A stretch of 64,000 nucleotides of DNA from contig NZ_BJUA01000012.1 in the NCBI RefSeq assembly GCF_007989825.1, forward strand, positions 41,150 to 105,149, given 5' to 3'. The DNA comes from Cellulomonas persica (lineage in GTDB: Bacteria; Actinomycetota; Actinomycetes; Actinomycetales; Cellulomonadaceae). The notes below the pieces were generated by a model, which was not told the origin of the DNA, did not search any database, and saw only the letters and a program-made list of their open reading frames with translations. How positions within the stretch are numbered: position 1 is the stretch's first letter; every line of letters begins with the position of its first letter. Below, in pieces: positions 26,201 through 34,237 of the stretch. The position numbers and the translations under genes are program-made.

Positions 26201-27869
26201 CGCCGGCGCGATCGACGAGTCGTCGTTCCCGTCGCGCTGGCCGCAGGGGGACCTGTCGCTCCCGCTGACCTACCAGTTCGAGCCGGGCACCGAGGCCGAC
26301 GGCGTCACCGTGCACATCCCGCTCGCGCAGCTCCCCCGGCTGACCCCCGACGGGTTCGGCTGGATGGTCCCGGGTCTGCTCGACGAGCTCGTCGTCGCGA
26401 CGATCCGCGCCCTGCCCAAGCCCGTGCGCGTGCAGCTCGTCCCCGCACCCGACGTGGGCAGCGCTGTCGCGCAGTGGCTGCGCGCGCACACCGCGTCCTG
26501 GTCCGACACGGTGCGCGCGGGCGATGCCGCGCCCTCGTTCCACGACGCGTTCCGCTCCGCCGTCCGGGCCGTGCGGGACGTCGACGTGCCCGCGGACGCG
26601 TTCGACGACGAGCGCCTGCCCGCGCACCTGCGGATGACGTTCCGGGTCGTCGGCGACCGTGGTGGAGTGGTCGACGAGGGCAAGGACCTCGCCGCGCTGC
26701 AGCACCGGCTCGCCGACCGCGCGCAGGACGCCGTCGACACCGCCGTCAAGGCCGCGCTCCGGCAGGCCATGCGCGAGGCGGGGCTGACGACCGAGCCCGC
26801 GCGTCCCACGCCGCGGGGTCGCGGCCGCGACTCCGTCGAGGGTGCGGCCCCGGGTGCGTCGGGCGCGGACGCGGGCCGCACCTCGTCGGGAACGGGCTCG
26901 TCGGGAACGGGCTCGTCGGGAACGGGCTCGTCGGGAACGGGCTCGTCGGACGTGGCGACGCTCGCCGAGAGCGTGACGCGGACGGGCCTGACGACCTGGC
27001 CCGACGAGCTGACGCTCCCCGAGGTGGTCGAGGTCCGGTCGGGAGCGACGATCGTGCGCGCGTACCCGTCGCTCGTCGAGGAGCGCGCCGGCGGGGCGTC
27101 CTCGGTGTCCGTCCGGACCCTGGCCGACGAGTCCGCGCGGCCCGCCACCGCGCGCGCCGGGCTGCGCCGCCTGCTCCTGCTCGACGTCGGGCTCCCGGCA
27201 GGCCGTGTGACGTCCCGGTGGACGGGTGCGCAGGCGCTCGCGCTCGCCGCGAACCCGTACCCGAGCCGCGAGGCGCTCGTCGAGGACGTGCAGCTCGCCG
27301 CGATCGACGCGCTCGTCGACGAGCACCTGCGCACGCGCCCGGCGGACGACGGCCGCTCGCCCCAGCACATCCGCACGCCCGCCGACTACGCCGCGCTGCG
27401 CACCTACCTGCGCGACCTGCTCGAGGACCGCGTGCACGCGCTCGTCGGGACGCTCGTGGACGTGCTCACCGCGTGGCGCGAGCTCGAGGTCGAGCTCAAG
27501 GGCACGACCAGCCTCGCGCTGCTGGCCACCGCGTCGGACGTCCGGGCCCAGGCCGCGGGGCTGGTGCACGCGGGCTTCGTCGTCGAGACCGGGACGCAGC
27601 GCCTGGTGCACCTGCCGCGCTACCTGCGGGCGGCGCGCTACCGGTTGGCGAAGGCCGCCGAGAACCCCGCGCGCGACGCGGACCTCGCGTGGCAGGTCCA
27701 CGACCTGGAGAACGCGCTCGCGGCCGCGGCGGGGGCCGACCCGGCGCAGGTCGCGGCGGTGCGGTGGCAGCTCGAGGAGCTGCGCGTCAGCCTGTTCGCG
27801 CAGCAGCTCGGCACGCCCACGCCCATCTCGCCCCAGCGCATCCGCAAACAGCTCGCCACCCTCACCTGA
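23250..27869 (+). CDS. hrpA: ATP-dependent RNA helicase HrpA (DEAH box), enlarged
   Basis: A 1539-residue DEAH-box helicase, about 200 residues longer than usual HrpA. Motif I is GETGSGKTT (about residues 97-105), motif Ia TQPRRIAARS, motif II DEAH in LIIDEAHERS (about 193-202), motif III TSATID, motif V TNVAETSLTV and motif VI QRSGRCGRV. An HA2 domain and the HrpA C-terminal DUF3418 region follow. The extra length comes from low-complexity inserts: an Arg/Ser/Ala loop at about 290-325, a Gly/Ala/Pro stretch at about 675-735, and a Ser-Gly-Thr repeat at about 1210-1235. GTG 23250 with GGGAGG upstream is the start. Confidence 0.95.
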   Translation: MTTDQPQHPDRADSPRRAPGRPGEPSAQRRPRRGAARRADGGTEQQGTGAARRARAAQARAAAVLPPITYPAELPVSARREDIAAAIRDHQVVVVAGETGSGKTTQLPKIALELGRGRAGQIGHTQPRRIAARSVAERIAQEVGTPLGELVGYQVRFTDTSSEHTLVKVMTDGILLAAIQRDPLLLAYDTLIIDEAHERSLNIDFLLGYLTRLLPHRPDLKVIITSATIDSARFARHFASAPTPEHPEGVPAPVVEVTGRTYPVEVRYRPLSPDALGVGDEDDLDEPDERTGRRAPSSPRGDARGRGARASAAASSSRGPARQPVRERDLMTGITEAVDELCAQGPGDILVFLSGEREIRDAADALRASLGTRVTDPRHPQAVELLPLYSRLSAAEQHRVFASHPGRRVVLSTNVAETSLTVPGIRYVVDPGTARISRWSKATKVQRLPIEPISQASANQRSGRCGRVADGIAIRLYSQEDFERRDRFTEPEILRTSLASVILQMIAVGVAATPEDVVDFPFVDPPDVRAVRDGVQLLTELGAIETGPDGTRLTETGRALALLPVDPRLARMVVEAARHRVLREVVVVAAALSIQDPRERPADEREKADALHARFADPTSDLLSYLNLWTYLREQQRELSGNAFRRLCRSEHLNYLRVREWQDVVTQLKDLAKQLPGADRSRGRGELGTAEPARQSGLPSSRETAELAGGAPAGAAPGGTSGQADEQAGGGPRRGELRQEWDADAIHRSVLSGLLSHVGMQEATEVAAPARRGDKRPQGKPDRRGRNEFLGARGARFAIFPGSGLAKKPPAWVMAAELVETSRLWARDVARIDPAWAEELGAHLVKRTYSDPAWSTKQGAATCTERVLLYGLPVVAGRRVLYAKVDPEAARELFIRHALVQGEWTTHHQFFHENRRLLAEAGELAARARRADLLADEDELFDFYDERVPDDVVSARHFDQWWKTARRRDPDLLTFSRELLVSSDAGAIDESSFPSRWPQGDLSLPLTYQFEPGTEADGVTVHIPLAQLPRLTPDGFGWMVPGLLDELVVATIRALPKPVRVQLVPAPDVGSAVAQWLRAHTASWSDTVRAGDAAPSFHDAFRSAVRAVRDVDVPADAFDDERLPAHLRMTFRVVGDRGGVVDEGKDLAALQHRLADRAQDAVDTAVKAALRQAMREAGLTTEPARPTPRGRGRDSVEGAAPGASGADAGRTSSGTGSSGTGSSGTGSSGTGSSDVATLAESVTRTGLTTWPDELTLPEVVEVRSGATIVRAYPSLVEERAGGASSVSVRTLADESARPATARAGLRRLLLLDVGLPAGRVTSRWTGAQALALAANPYPSREALVEDVQLAAIDALVDEHLRTRPADDGRSPQHIRTPADYAALRTYLRDLLEDRVHALVGTLVDVLTAWRELEVELKGTTSLALLATASDVRAQAAGLVHAGFVVETGTQRLVHLPRYLRAARYRLAKAAENPARDADLAWQVHDLENALAAAAGADPAQVAAVRWQLEELRVSLFAQQLGTPTPISPQRIRKQLATLT
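26882..26950. repeat. 15-bp in-frame tandem repeat inside hrpA
   Basis: Four perfect copies of ctcgtcgggaacggg (26882-26941) and a nine-base partial copy encode a repeated SSGTG linker. The period is a multiple of three, so copy-number change preserves the frame. Confidence 0.9.
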
Positions 27870-28034
27870 CCCAGGCGCGCTCCGGCCGCCGCACGCCAGG
27901 CCCGGATCACCAGTGGGGCGCGACACCCCCAGCGCTGCGATCGAGCGCGCGCGGTCGGCCGGCTGACCCGTCGTCGTCCACAGGTCACGGCGCAGGGCTC
28001 CCGCGTGTGGGCGTGGCACGGCAGACTCCCCCGC

Positions 28035-28682
28035 ATGGACGACACTGCGACGGTCGGCACCCCGCCCGCCCCACCAGCCCTCGCCGAGCCGACAGGTGCC
28101 GTGCCGACGGACCGGCCCGTCGTGGTCGGGCGGTGCTTCGGCGACGGGGACCCGCTGTACGAGCGGTATCACGACGAGGAGTGGGGCGTCCCGGTGCACG
28201 GCGAGGAGGCGCTGTTCGAGCGCATCGCGCTCGAGGGGTTCCAGTCCGGTCTGTCGTGGATCACCGTGCTGCGCAAGCGTGAGTCGTTCCGTGCGGCGTT
28301 CGCGGGCTTCGACCCGACCGTGGTCGCCGGGTACGACGAGCACGACGTCGAGCGCCTGCTGGGCGACGCAGGCATCGTGCGCAACCGGCAGAAGATCGAG
28401 GCGACGATCGCCAACGCGCGGGCCCTGCTCGCGCTGCACGAGTCCGGCCGGACGCTGGACACGTTGTTCTGGTCGTTCGCACCCGACCGCACGCAGCGCG
28501 TCCGGCCGACGACGTGGGCAGACGTGCCGGCCGCGACCGCCGAGTCGCGGGCGCTCGCACGCGAGCTCAAGTCGCTCGGGTTCCGGTTCGTCGGCCCGAC
28601 CACCGCGTACGCGGCGATGCAGGCGTGCGGGCTGGTCGACGACCACCTGGCGTCCTGCCCCTCGGCGGCGTCGACCGCCTGA
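28035..28682 (+). CDS. tag: DNA-3-methyladenine glycosylase I
   Basis: A 215-residue HhH-type glycosylase that removes 3-methyladenine. After a 30-residue disordered N-terminal extension come the Zn-ligand RCFGDGDPLYERYHDEEWGVP (positions about 34-54), the catalytic-pocket EGFQSGLSWITVLRKRE (about 77-93), IVRNRQKIEA, and the C-terminal VDDHLASCP that supplies the last His and Cys ligands. The start ATG 28035 has CAGACT eight bases upstream, fitting a leaderless mRNA. It is an orphan repair gene downstream of hrpA. Confidence 0.92.
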   Translation: MDDTATVGTPPAPPALAEPTGAVPTDRPVVVGRCFGDGDPLYERYHDEEWGVPVHGEEALFERIALEGFQSGLSWITVLRKRESFRAAFAGFDPTVVAGYDEHDVERLLGDAGIVRNRQKIEATIANARALLALHESGRTLDTLFWSFAPDRTQRVRPTTWADVPAATAESRALARELKSLGFRFVGPTTAYAAMQACGLVDDHLASCPSAASTA

Positions 28683-28853
28683 GCAGCACCGTCGCTGCAG
28701 GGCACCGTGGCCGGCCGACGGTGAGAAGTAGTTGCCCTGGGAGACAGGCTCCGGTGCACCGTCCGAACGGAGGTCGAGCGCCCGGGTGCTCCGCGCGGGT
28801 GAACGGCGCGCCGGGACTTCGCCTCGTCGAGGCGCGCGGCTACAGTTCCGCGC

Positions 28854-29039
28854 ATGACCGACATGCCCGAACCCGACGCCCGGCTCGACGCCGTGCTCGG
28901 CGCTCGGGAGGCCCTCGGTGAGGTCCAGGCGCCGGACGCCAACGTCCTCGAAGCCGTCGAGGCCGGCCTGCTCTCCTTCGGCGCCGGCGCTCTGACCTGG
29001 GGCGAGATCCCCCACCAGCGGCCGCGCCCGCTCGCCTGA
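28854..29039 (+). CDS. Small hypothetical protein (61 aa)
   Basis: A 61-residue acidic protein (MTDMPEPDARLDAVLG...) with no recognised family. The codons have the near-complete G/C third positions of the neighbouring genes. A TACAGT -10-like box (28841-28846) lies seven bases before the ATG, consistent with leaderless expression; both points support a real gene. It contains a predicted helix (ALGEVQAPDANVLEAVEAGLL) and a Trp near the end. A second ATG at 28863 is possible. Confidence 0.65.
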   Translation: MTDMPEPDARLDAVLGAREALGEVQAPDANVLEAVEAGLLSFGAGALTWGEIPHQRPRPLA

Positions 29040-29182
29040 CCTTCGGCTCCGGCGGCGCGACCGCTCCTGCCGTCCTCCAGGCCGGCTACCCGGCGGCACG
29101 CGGCGGCCCCGCCCGGTGTCCGCTCCGCGACCCTGCCGTCTCGCCACGTGAGAAATCGTGGTCAGCATGTGGGCTCCCGGCC

Positions 29183-29188
29183 TACGAT
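29183..29188 (+). promoter_or_regulatory. -10 element of the metF transcript
   Basis: TACGAT matches the actinobacterial TANNNT -10 consensus and lies seven bases before the first paired nucleotide of the SAM riboswitch, so transcription would start at about 29195, at the base of the aptamer. Confidence 0.6.
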
Positions 29189-29194
29189 CCCGTC

Positions 29195-29290
29195 AACCAT
29201 CCAGAGCGGCCGAGAGACCTGGCTCGTCGACGCCGCAGCAACCCCCCTCCGCGACGAGGGTGTGGGTGCTTCCGCCAGGACCGATGGAGT
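29195..29290 (+). ncRNA. SAM-I (S-box) riboswitch
   Basis: The element has the S-box order: CCATC (29197-29201) pairs with GATGG (29283-29287) as P1. Conserved AGAGCGGCCGAGAGACCTGG and CGCAGCAACC segments form the P2/P3 core with kink-turn, and GTGGGTGCTTCCGCCAGGACC forms P3/P4 and the J4/1 region. It precedes metF, as expected. The P1 3' strand runs straight into GGAG (29286-29289), the ribosome-binding site of the following small ORF. Ligand-bound P1 would thus hide that site, which suggests translational control. I see no terminator hairpin before metF. Confidence 0.85.
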
Positions 29291-29294
29291 CGAG

Positions 29295-29333
29295 ATGTCG
29301 CAGACCCTGTGTCTGATCGGACCGCTGGCGTGA
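29295..29333 (+). CDS. 12-codon leader ORF between SAM riboswitch and metF
   Basis: ATG 29295 lies five bases after GGAG and opens a 12-codon frame (MSQTLCLIGPLA, then TGA at 29331-29333). Its stop overlaps the GTG at 29330 as GTGA. The ATG is out of frame with metF. It has a far better ribosome-binding site than either possible metF start, so it may be the ribosome entry point through which the riboswitch controls metF. Short size means its translation is inferred from position only. Confidence 0.5.
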   Translation: MSQTLCLIGPLA

Positions 29334-30373
29334 GCGCCGCGACCGTGCACCCGCCCGTGGCGCAGCCGCGGCCCGCTGGAGCGCCCGCCGACGGCGCGAG
29401 CGGCGAGCCGCGCACGAGCGCCTCGTCCGGCACCCACGTGGCGCCCGAGCCGCGCCCCCTGGGCACGCTCGACCGCCCGACGCTCTCGTTCGAGTTCTTC
29501 CCGCCCCGCAACCCGCAGGCCGCACCGCGTCTGTGGGAGACCGTGCGCCAGCTCGAGTCGCTCCACCCGGACTTCGTCTCGGTGACGTACGGGGCGTCGG
29601 GCAAGACGCGGGAGACCTCGCGCGCGTTCGTCTCGCGCCTGCTGCGCGAGACGTCGTTGTCCCCCATCGCGCACCTCACGTGCGTGGGGACGAGCCGGGA
29701 CGAGATCACGACGATCGTCGAGGAGTTCCTCGACGAGGGCGTGCGCTCGTTCCTCGCGCTGCGCGGCGACCCGCCCGCGGGCCAGACCGACTGGCAGGCG
29801 CACCCCGAGGGCCTGGAGACGGCGAGCGAGCTCGTCGGGCTCCTGCGGGACATCGAGTCCCGCCGCTGCGGCGCGAGCCCGGCGCAGGCCGTGCGCGCCC
29901 GGGTCCGTCCGCTGTCCGTCGCGGTCGCCGCCTTCCCGCGCGGCAACGCAGCGACGGGCGGCACGCGCGCGCAGGACGTCGCGTCCCTGCTGGCCAAGCA
30001 GGAGGCCGGCGCGGACTTCGCGATCACGCAGGTGTTCTACGACGCCGAGGCGTACCTGGGCCTGGTGGCCGAGGCGCGCGACGCGGGCGTCGTCATCCCG
30101 ATCATCCCGGGCATCATCCCGCTCACCGACCCCGCCCGGCTGCTGCGCACGCAGGAGCTCACGGGCGTCCCGGTGCCGCGGGACCTGCTGGACGCGCTGG
30201 GCGCGGCGGACGACCCGCTGACGCAGCACCGCATCGGCACACGCGCGGGCGTCGACCTCGTCAAGGGCATCCTCGACGGCGGCGCACCCGGCGTGCACGT
30301 CTACACGTACAACAAGCACGAGGCCGCGCTCGACCTGCTCGAGGGCGCGCAGCTGGACGGCAAGGCCCGCTGA
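29330..30373 (+). CDS. metF: Methylenetetrahydrofolate reductase
   Basis: A 347-residue FAD enzyme reducing 5,10-methylene-THF to 5-methyl-THF for methionine synthesis. After a 45-residue disordered start come LSFEFFPPRNPQ, FVSVTYGASG, the TRETSR region and HLTCVG. Further on are the substrate loop LALRGDPPAG and the FAITQVFYDAEAY, IPGIIPL and GVHVYTYNK segments of the TIM barrel. Two GTG starts are possible, 29309 (354 aa) and 29330. 29330 is preferred because it overlaps the leader ORF stop. The SAM riboswitch just upstream and metE 59 bp downstream confirm the pathway. Confidence 0.93.
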   Translation: MSAATVHPPVAQPRPAGAPADGASGEPRTSASSGTHVAPEPRPLGTLDRPTLSFEFFPPRNPQAAPRLWETVRQLESLHPDFVSVTYGASGKTRETSRAFVSRLLRETSLSPIAHLTCVGTSRDEITTIVEEFLDEGVRSFLALRGDPPAGQTDWQAHPEGLETASELVGLLRDIESRRCGASPAQAVRARVRPLSVAVAAFPRGNAATGGTRAQDVASLLAKQEAGADFAITQVFYDAEAYLGLVAEARDAGVVIPIIPGIIPLTDPARLLRTQELTGVPVPRDLLDALGAADDPLTQHRIGTRAGVDLVKGILDGGAPGVHVYTYNKHEAALDLLEGAQLDGKAR

Positions 30374-30432
30374 CGCGGCCCGTCCACGTCCCCCGAAACC
30401 CCGCACCACCACGACACGAAGGCTGGACCCTG

Positions 30433-32763
30433 ATGAGCGAGACCCCGCAGTTCCCGACCGGCTCCGTGCTCGGCTACCCGCGCATCGGGCCGCGCCGCGA
30501 GCTCAAGAAGGCCATCGAGGCGTTCTGGGCCGGCCGGTCGACGGCCGACGAGGTCGAGGCGACCGCCGCGCAGCTGCGTCGCCGCACGCGCGACCGCCTC
30601 GTCGAGCTGGGTCTGCCGAAGGATGCGCCCGCGATCCCGAGCGCGTTCTCGTTCTACGACCACGTGCTCGACGCGAGTGCGGTCGTCGGCGCGATCCCCG
30701 CGCGCTTCGCGGACCTCGTCGGCGAGGACGGCTCGCTCGACCTCGCGGGCTACTCGACGGTCGCGCGCGGCCGCGGCGACGACCTGCCGCTCGAGATGAC
30801 CAAGTGGTTCGACACGAACTACCACTACCTCGTGCCGGAGATCGGCCCCGAGACCGAGTTCCGCTACGTCGGCACGCGCCCCGTCGCCGAGTTCGTCGAG
30901 GCGCTCGCCGACGGCGTGCTCACGCGTCCGGTGATCGTCGGCCCGGTGACCTACCTGGCGCTCGCGAAGGCGACCGAGGGCGCGCCGAAGGACTTCGCGC
31001 CGATCGACCGCCTGCCCGACCTGCTCCCGGTGTACGCGGACCTGCTGCAGGACCTCGCGGCCGCGGGTGCCACGTGGGTGCAGCTCGAGGAGCCGGCGCT
31101 CGTCTCGGAGAGCATCGAGGTGCCGGTCGAGCGCCTGCTCGCCGCGACCGTCGAGGCGTACCGCGCGCTCGCCACCGAGCTGGCCCGCCCGCAGCGTCCC
31201 GCGATCTTCGTCGCCGCACCGTACGGCGACCTGGGCGCGGCGCTGCCGGTGCTCGCCGCGACCGACGTCGAGGCGATCGGCCTGGACCTCGTCAAGGGCT
31301 CGGTCCCGACCGAGGCCGTCCCCGGTCTGGAGAACAAGACGCTCGTCGCCGGCGTGATCGACGGCCACAACATCTGGCGTGCGGACCTCGACGCCAAGCT
31401 GCAGGTCCTCGAGCAGCTCGAGGTGCTGGGCGCTGGTGCCGTCACGGTCGGCACCTCGACGTCGCTGTTCCACGTGCCGCACGACACGGCCGACGAGCCG
31501 GGCCTCGACCCCGCGCTGAAGAGCTGGCTCGCGTTCGCCGACCAGAAGGTCGTCGAGGTCGTCACGCTCGCCGAGGGCCTGTCCGAGGGCCGCGAGGCGA
31601 TCCACGAGCAGCTGCTCGCCGCGACCGACGCCGTCACGTCGCGCCGTGGCGCGCCGGGCGTCGTGCGGCCCGAGGTGCGCGAGCGCACGGCGGCGCTCAC
31701 CGACGACGCGTTCCAGCGCGGCGACTTCGACGAGCGCAAGATCGCCCAGGCGGCGCGTCTCGACCTGCCGCCGCTGCCGACGACGACGATCGGCTCGTTC
31801 CCGCAGACGCCCGAGATCCGCAAGGCTCGCGCGGCGCACGGCAAGGGCGAGCTGACCGACGAGCAGTACGTCGAGGAGATGAAGGCGGAGATCCGCCGCG
31901 TCGTCGAGCTGCAGGAGCGGATCGGCCTGGACGTGCTGGTGCACGGCGAGCCCGAGCGCAACGACATGGTCCAGTACTTCGCGGAGAACCTCGACGGCTT
32001 CGCCGTCACGCGCAACGGCTGGGTGCAGTCGTACGGCTCGCGCTGCACGCGTCCGTCGATCCTGTGGGGCGACGTGTCGCGCCCGAAGCCGATCACCGTC
32101 GACTGGACGACGTACACGCAGTCGCTCACCGACAAGCCGGTCAAGGGCATGCTCACGGGCCCGGTGACGATCCTCGCGTGGAGCTTCGTGCGCGACGACC
32201 AGCCGCTGCGCGAGACCGCCAACCAGGTGGGCCTGGCGCTGCGCGACGAGATCGCGGACCTCGAGGCCGCGGGCATCGCGGTGATCCAGGTCGACGAGCC
32301 GGCGCTGCGTGAGCTGCTCCCGCTGCGCGAGGCGGACCACGCCGACTACCTCGACTGGTCGGTGCGCTCGTTCCGGCTCGCGACCTCGGGCGTGCGCTCT
32401 GACACGCAGATCCACACGCACCTGTGCTACTCGGAGTTCGGCCAGATCATGGGCGCGATCGACGGCCTCGACGCCGACGTCACGTCCATCGAGGCCGCGC
32501 GCTCGAAGATGGAGATCCTCGGCGACATCGCGGCGGCGGGCTACCCGCGCGCGGTCGGCCCGGGCGTCTACGACATCCACTCGCCGCGCGTCCCCTCCGA
32601 GGAGGAGGTCACCGAGCTGCTGACCGACGCGGTCAAGGCGATCGCGGTCGACCAGCTCTGGGTCAACCCGGACTGCGGCCTCAAGACGCGTCGCTACGAG
32701 GAGGTCACGCCCTCGCTCGAGCGCATCCTGGCCGCGACCCGCACGGTCCGCGCCACGCTCTGA
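30433..32763 (+). CDS. metE: Cobalamin-independent methionine synthase
   Basis: A 776-residue enzyme transferring the methyl group of methyl-THF-polyglutamate to homocysteine. The N-terminal barrel begins GYPRIGPRRELKKAIEAFW and the second barrel is typical: TTTIGSFPQTPEIR, VHGEPERNDMVQYF, QSYGSRCTRPSI, VKGMLTGPVTIL, IQVDEPALRE, IHTHLCYSEF and the Zn-binding VNPDCGLKTR. His and Cys in HLCYSEF, the Glu of HGEPERNDM and the final Cys are the zinc ligands. GAAGG precedes ATG 30433. It probably shares the metF transcript and so the SAM riboswitch. Confidence 0.97.
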   Translation: MSETPQFPTGSVLGYPRIGPRRELKKAIEAFWAGRSTADEVEATAAQLRRRTRDRLVELGLPKDAPAIPSAFSFYDHVLDASAVVGAIPARFADLVGEDGSLDLAGYSTVARGRGDDLPLEMTKWFDTNYHYLVPEIGPETEFRYVGTRPVAEFVEALADGVLTRPVIVGPVTYLALAKATEGAPKDFAPIDRLPDLLPVYADLLQDLAAAGATWVQLEEPALVSESIEVPVERLLAATVEAYRALATELARPQRPAIFVAAPYGDLGAALPVLAATDVEAIGLDLVKGSVPTEAVPGLENKTLVAGVIDGHNIWRADLDAKLQVLEQLEVLGAGAVTVGTSTSLFHVPHDTADEPGLDPALKSWLAFADQKVVEVVTLAEGLSEGREAIHEQLLAATDAVTSRRGAPGVVRPEVRERTAALTDDAFQRGDFDERKIAQAARLDLPPLPTTTIGSFPQTPEIRKARAAHGKGELTDEQYVEEMKAEIRRVVELQERIGLDVLVHGEPERNDMVQYFAENLDGFAVTRNGWVQSYGSRCTRPSILWGDVSRPKPITVDWTTYTQSLTDKPVKGMLTGPVTILAWSFVRDDQPLRETANQVGLALRDEIADLEAAGIAVIQVDEPALRELLPLREADHADYLDWSVRSFRLATSGVRSDTQIHTHLCYSEFGQIMGAIDGLDADVTSIEAARSKMEILGDIAAAGYPRAVGPGVYDIHSPRVPSEEEVTELLTDAVKAIAVDQLWVNPDCGLKTRRYEEVTPSLERILAATRTVRATL

Positions 32764-32772
32764 CGCACGTCG

Positions 32773-32813
32773 CGAACGGGTCGGTCCCCCTCACGGGTGG
32801 GCCGGCCCGTTCG
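32773..32813 (+). terminator. Terminator after metE
   Basis: Fifteen-base arms (32773-32787 and 32799-32813) pair with two G-U pairs around an 11-nt loop, ten bases after the metE stop. Confidence 0.75.
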
Positions 32814-32880
32814 TCGTCCCGGGCGCACGCCGACACGACGGCCAGGTCAGAGGTCGGACGATGCGCGGGATCCCCGGCGC

Positions 32881-33015
32881 TCAGGCGCCCTTGAGGATCA
32901 GACGCATGATCTCCACGTCGCGGGCCGCGGCGACGCGCGCGAGCGCCGACGACGTGAGGAACACCGACCACCACTCGGGCGTCCCGAGCTCGGGCGGCAG
33001 CGTGCTCGCGTCCAT
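32881..33015 (-). CDS. Small hypothetical protein (44 aa)
   Basis: A 44-residue ORF (MDASTLPPELGTPEWW...LILKGA) between the metE terminator and the divergent C-S lyase gene. Nearly every codon ends in G or C, and the product has a sensible composition with one amphipathic helix (SALARVAAARDVEIMRLIL), unlike the Arg-rich shadow frames nearby. No clear Shine-Dalgarno or -10 box is seen before ATG 33015. No family is recognised. Probably a real short gene, but unproven. Confidence 0.5.
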   Translation of the reverse strand: MDASTLPPELGTPEWWSVFLTSSALARVAAARDVEIMRLILKGA

Positions 33016-33099
33016 GGGAGACGACCGCAGCGGTGAACCGGACGCCTGGGGCGCTGCCTGGGGACAGGGCGGGATCGCCGGTTGGGTAACGTCGCGGGG

Positions 33100-34233
33100 G
33101 TGAGTCTGTTCGACGTGCCCCTCGACGAGCTGCGCAGCCGCACGAGCCAGAAGTGGCGGCGCTACCCCGCGGACGTGCTGCCGCTGTTCGTCGCCGAGAT
33201 GGACGTGCGCCTGTGCGAGCCGGTCCAGCGCGCGCTCGCCGACGTCGTGCGCCGCGGCGACACGGGCTACCCCGCGGACCGGCCGTACCAGGAGGCGTTC
33301 GCGGGGTTCGCCGAGCGACGCTGGGGCTGGACCGTGGACCCGACGACGATCGCGCTCGTGCCCGACGTCATGCAGGGTGCGGTCGAGGTGCTGTCGTTGC
33401 TCACCGACCCCGGGGACGCGGTCGTCATCAACCCGCCCGTGTACCCGCCGTTCCGCGACTTCGTCGAGCGCTCGGGGCGGCGCGTGCTCACCGCCGACCT
33501 CGGCGAGGACAGCCGGCTCGACCTCGCGACGCTCGACGCCGCGTTCACGCGGGCGCGCGCCGACGGGCGTCGTGCCGGGTACCTGCTGTGCCACCCGCAC
33601 AACCCGACGGGCGTGGTGCACACCCGCGACGAGCTGCGCGCGGTGGGCGAGCTCGCGGCACGGCACGGCGTGCGCGTGGTGTCCGACGAGATCCATGCGC
33701 CGCTCACGCTCGACGGCACGTTCGTGTCCGCGACGACCGTGATCCCCGACGCGATCGCGCTGCACTCGGCGTCGAAGGCGTTCCACCTGGCGGGGCTCAA
33801 GGCGGCCCTCGCGGTGCCCGGCCCCGAGGCACTGGCCGACCTCGCGCGGCTCTCCGACCTGGTCTTCATGGGCGTCGGGCACGTGCCGGTGCTCGTGCAC
33901 GCGGCCGCGCTCACCGAGGGCGACACCTGGCTGGACGCGCTGCGCGGCTCGTTGCGCGAGAACCGCGCCCACCTGCGCGGGCTGCTGGACCAGCACCTGC
34001 CGCTCGTCGGCTGGGTCCCCGGTGCCGCCACCTACTTCGCGTGGCTCGACCTGCGCACCCAGGTGCCGGACGACCCCGACCCGGGCCGCCGCCTGCTGAA
34101 GGAGGCGCGCGTGGCGCTCAACCCGGGACCGACGTTCGGCTCACCGGGCACCGGTCACGTGCGGCTCAACTTCGCGACGTCCCCCGCGATCCTCACCGAG
34201 GCGATCGGCCGCATCGCCTCGGTGCTGGCCTGA
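33100..34233 (+). CDS. PatB/MalY-type PLP-dependent C-S lyase (cystathionine beta-lyase-like)
   Basis: A 377-residue fold-type I aminotransferase-like enzyme of the PatB/MalY group. Motifs are PLFVAEMDV, VPDVMQGAVEVL, INPPVYPPF, CHPHNPTG, SDEIHAPL and the PLP-lysine in HSASKAFHLAGLK, ending with NPGPTFG and HVRLNFAT. Such enzymes split cystathionine to homocysteine, pyruvate and ammonia, and the location after metE fits a homocysteine supply. A substrate change to other S-conjugates cannot be excluded. TAACGT (33087-33092) lies seven bases before GTG 33100, so it is probably leaderless and not part of the metE transcript. Confidence 0.9.
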   Translation: MSLFDVPLDELRSRTSQKWRRYPADVLPLFVAEMDVRLCEPVQRALADVVRRGDTGYPADRPYQEAFAGFAERRWGWTVDPTTIALVPDVMQGAVEVLSLLTDPGDAVVINPPVYPPFRDFVERSGRRVLTADLGEDSRLDLATLDAAFTRARADGRRAGYLLCHPHNPTGVVHTRDELRAVGELAARHGVRVVSDEIHAPLTLDGTFVSATTVIPDAIALHSASKAFHLAGLKAALAVPGPEALADLARLSDLVFMGVGHVPVLVHAAALTEGDTWLDALRGSLRENRAHLRGLLDQHLPLVGWVPGAATYFAWLDLRTQVPDDPDPGRRLLKEARVALNPGPTFGSPGTGHVRLNFATSPAILTEAIGRIASVLA

Positions 34234-34237
34234 GGGT

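Noticed and set aside
26882..26950. Regular direct repeats as a CRISPR array.
   Set aside because: Units are contiguous 15-mers within a coding frame, without spacers, and no cas gene is present. No CRISPR array was seen anywhere in the window.
28021..28034. A Shine-Dalgarno for tag.
   Set aside because: None is present; only the CAGACT -10-like box is, so the gene was treated as leaderless.
25290..29168. A 1292-codon open frame on the minus strand opposite hrpA and tag, and similar long antisense frames (22536-25205, 16289-19843, 30301-32580).
   Set aside because: In DNA this GC-rich the antisense frames of real genes lack stops. Their products are Arg/Val/Asp-rich without motifs, while the opposite strand carries clear helicase, SbcC and MetE motifs.
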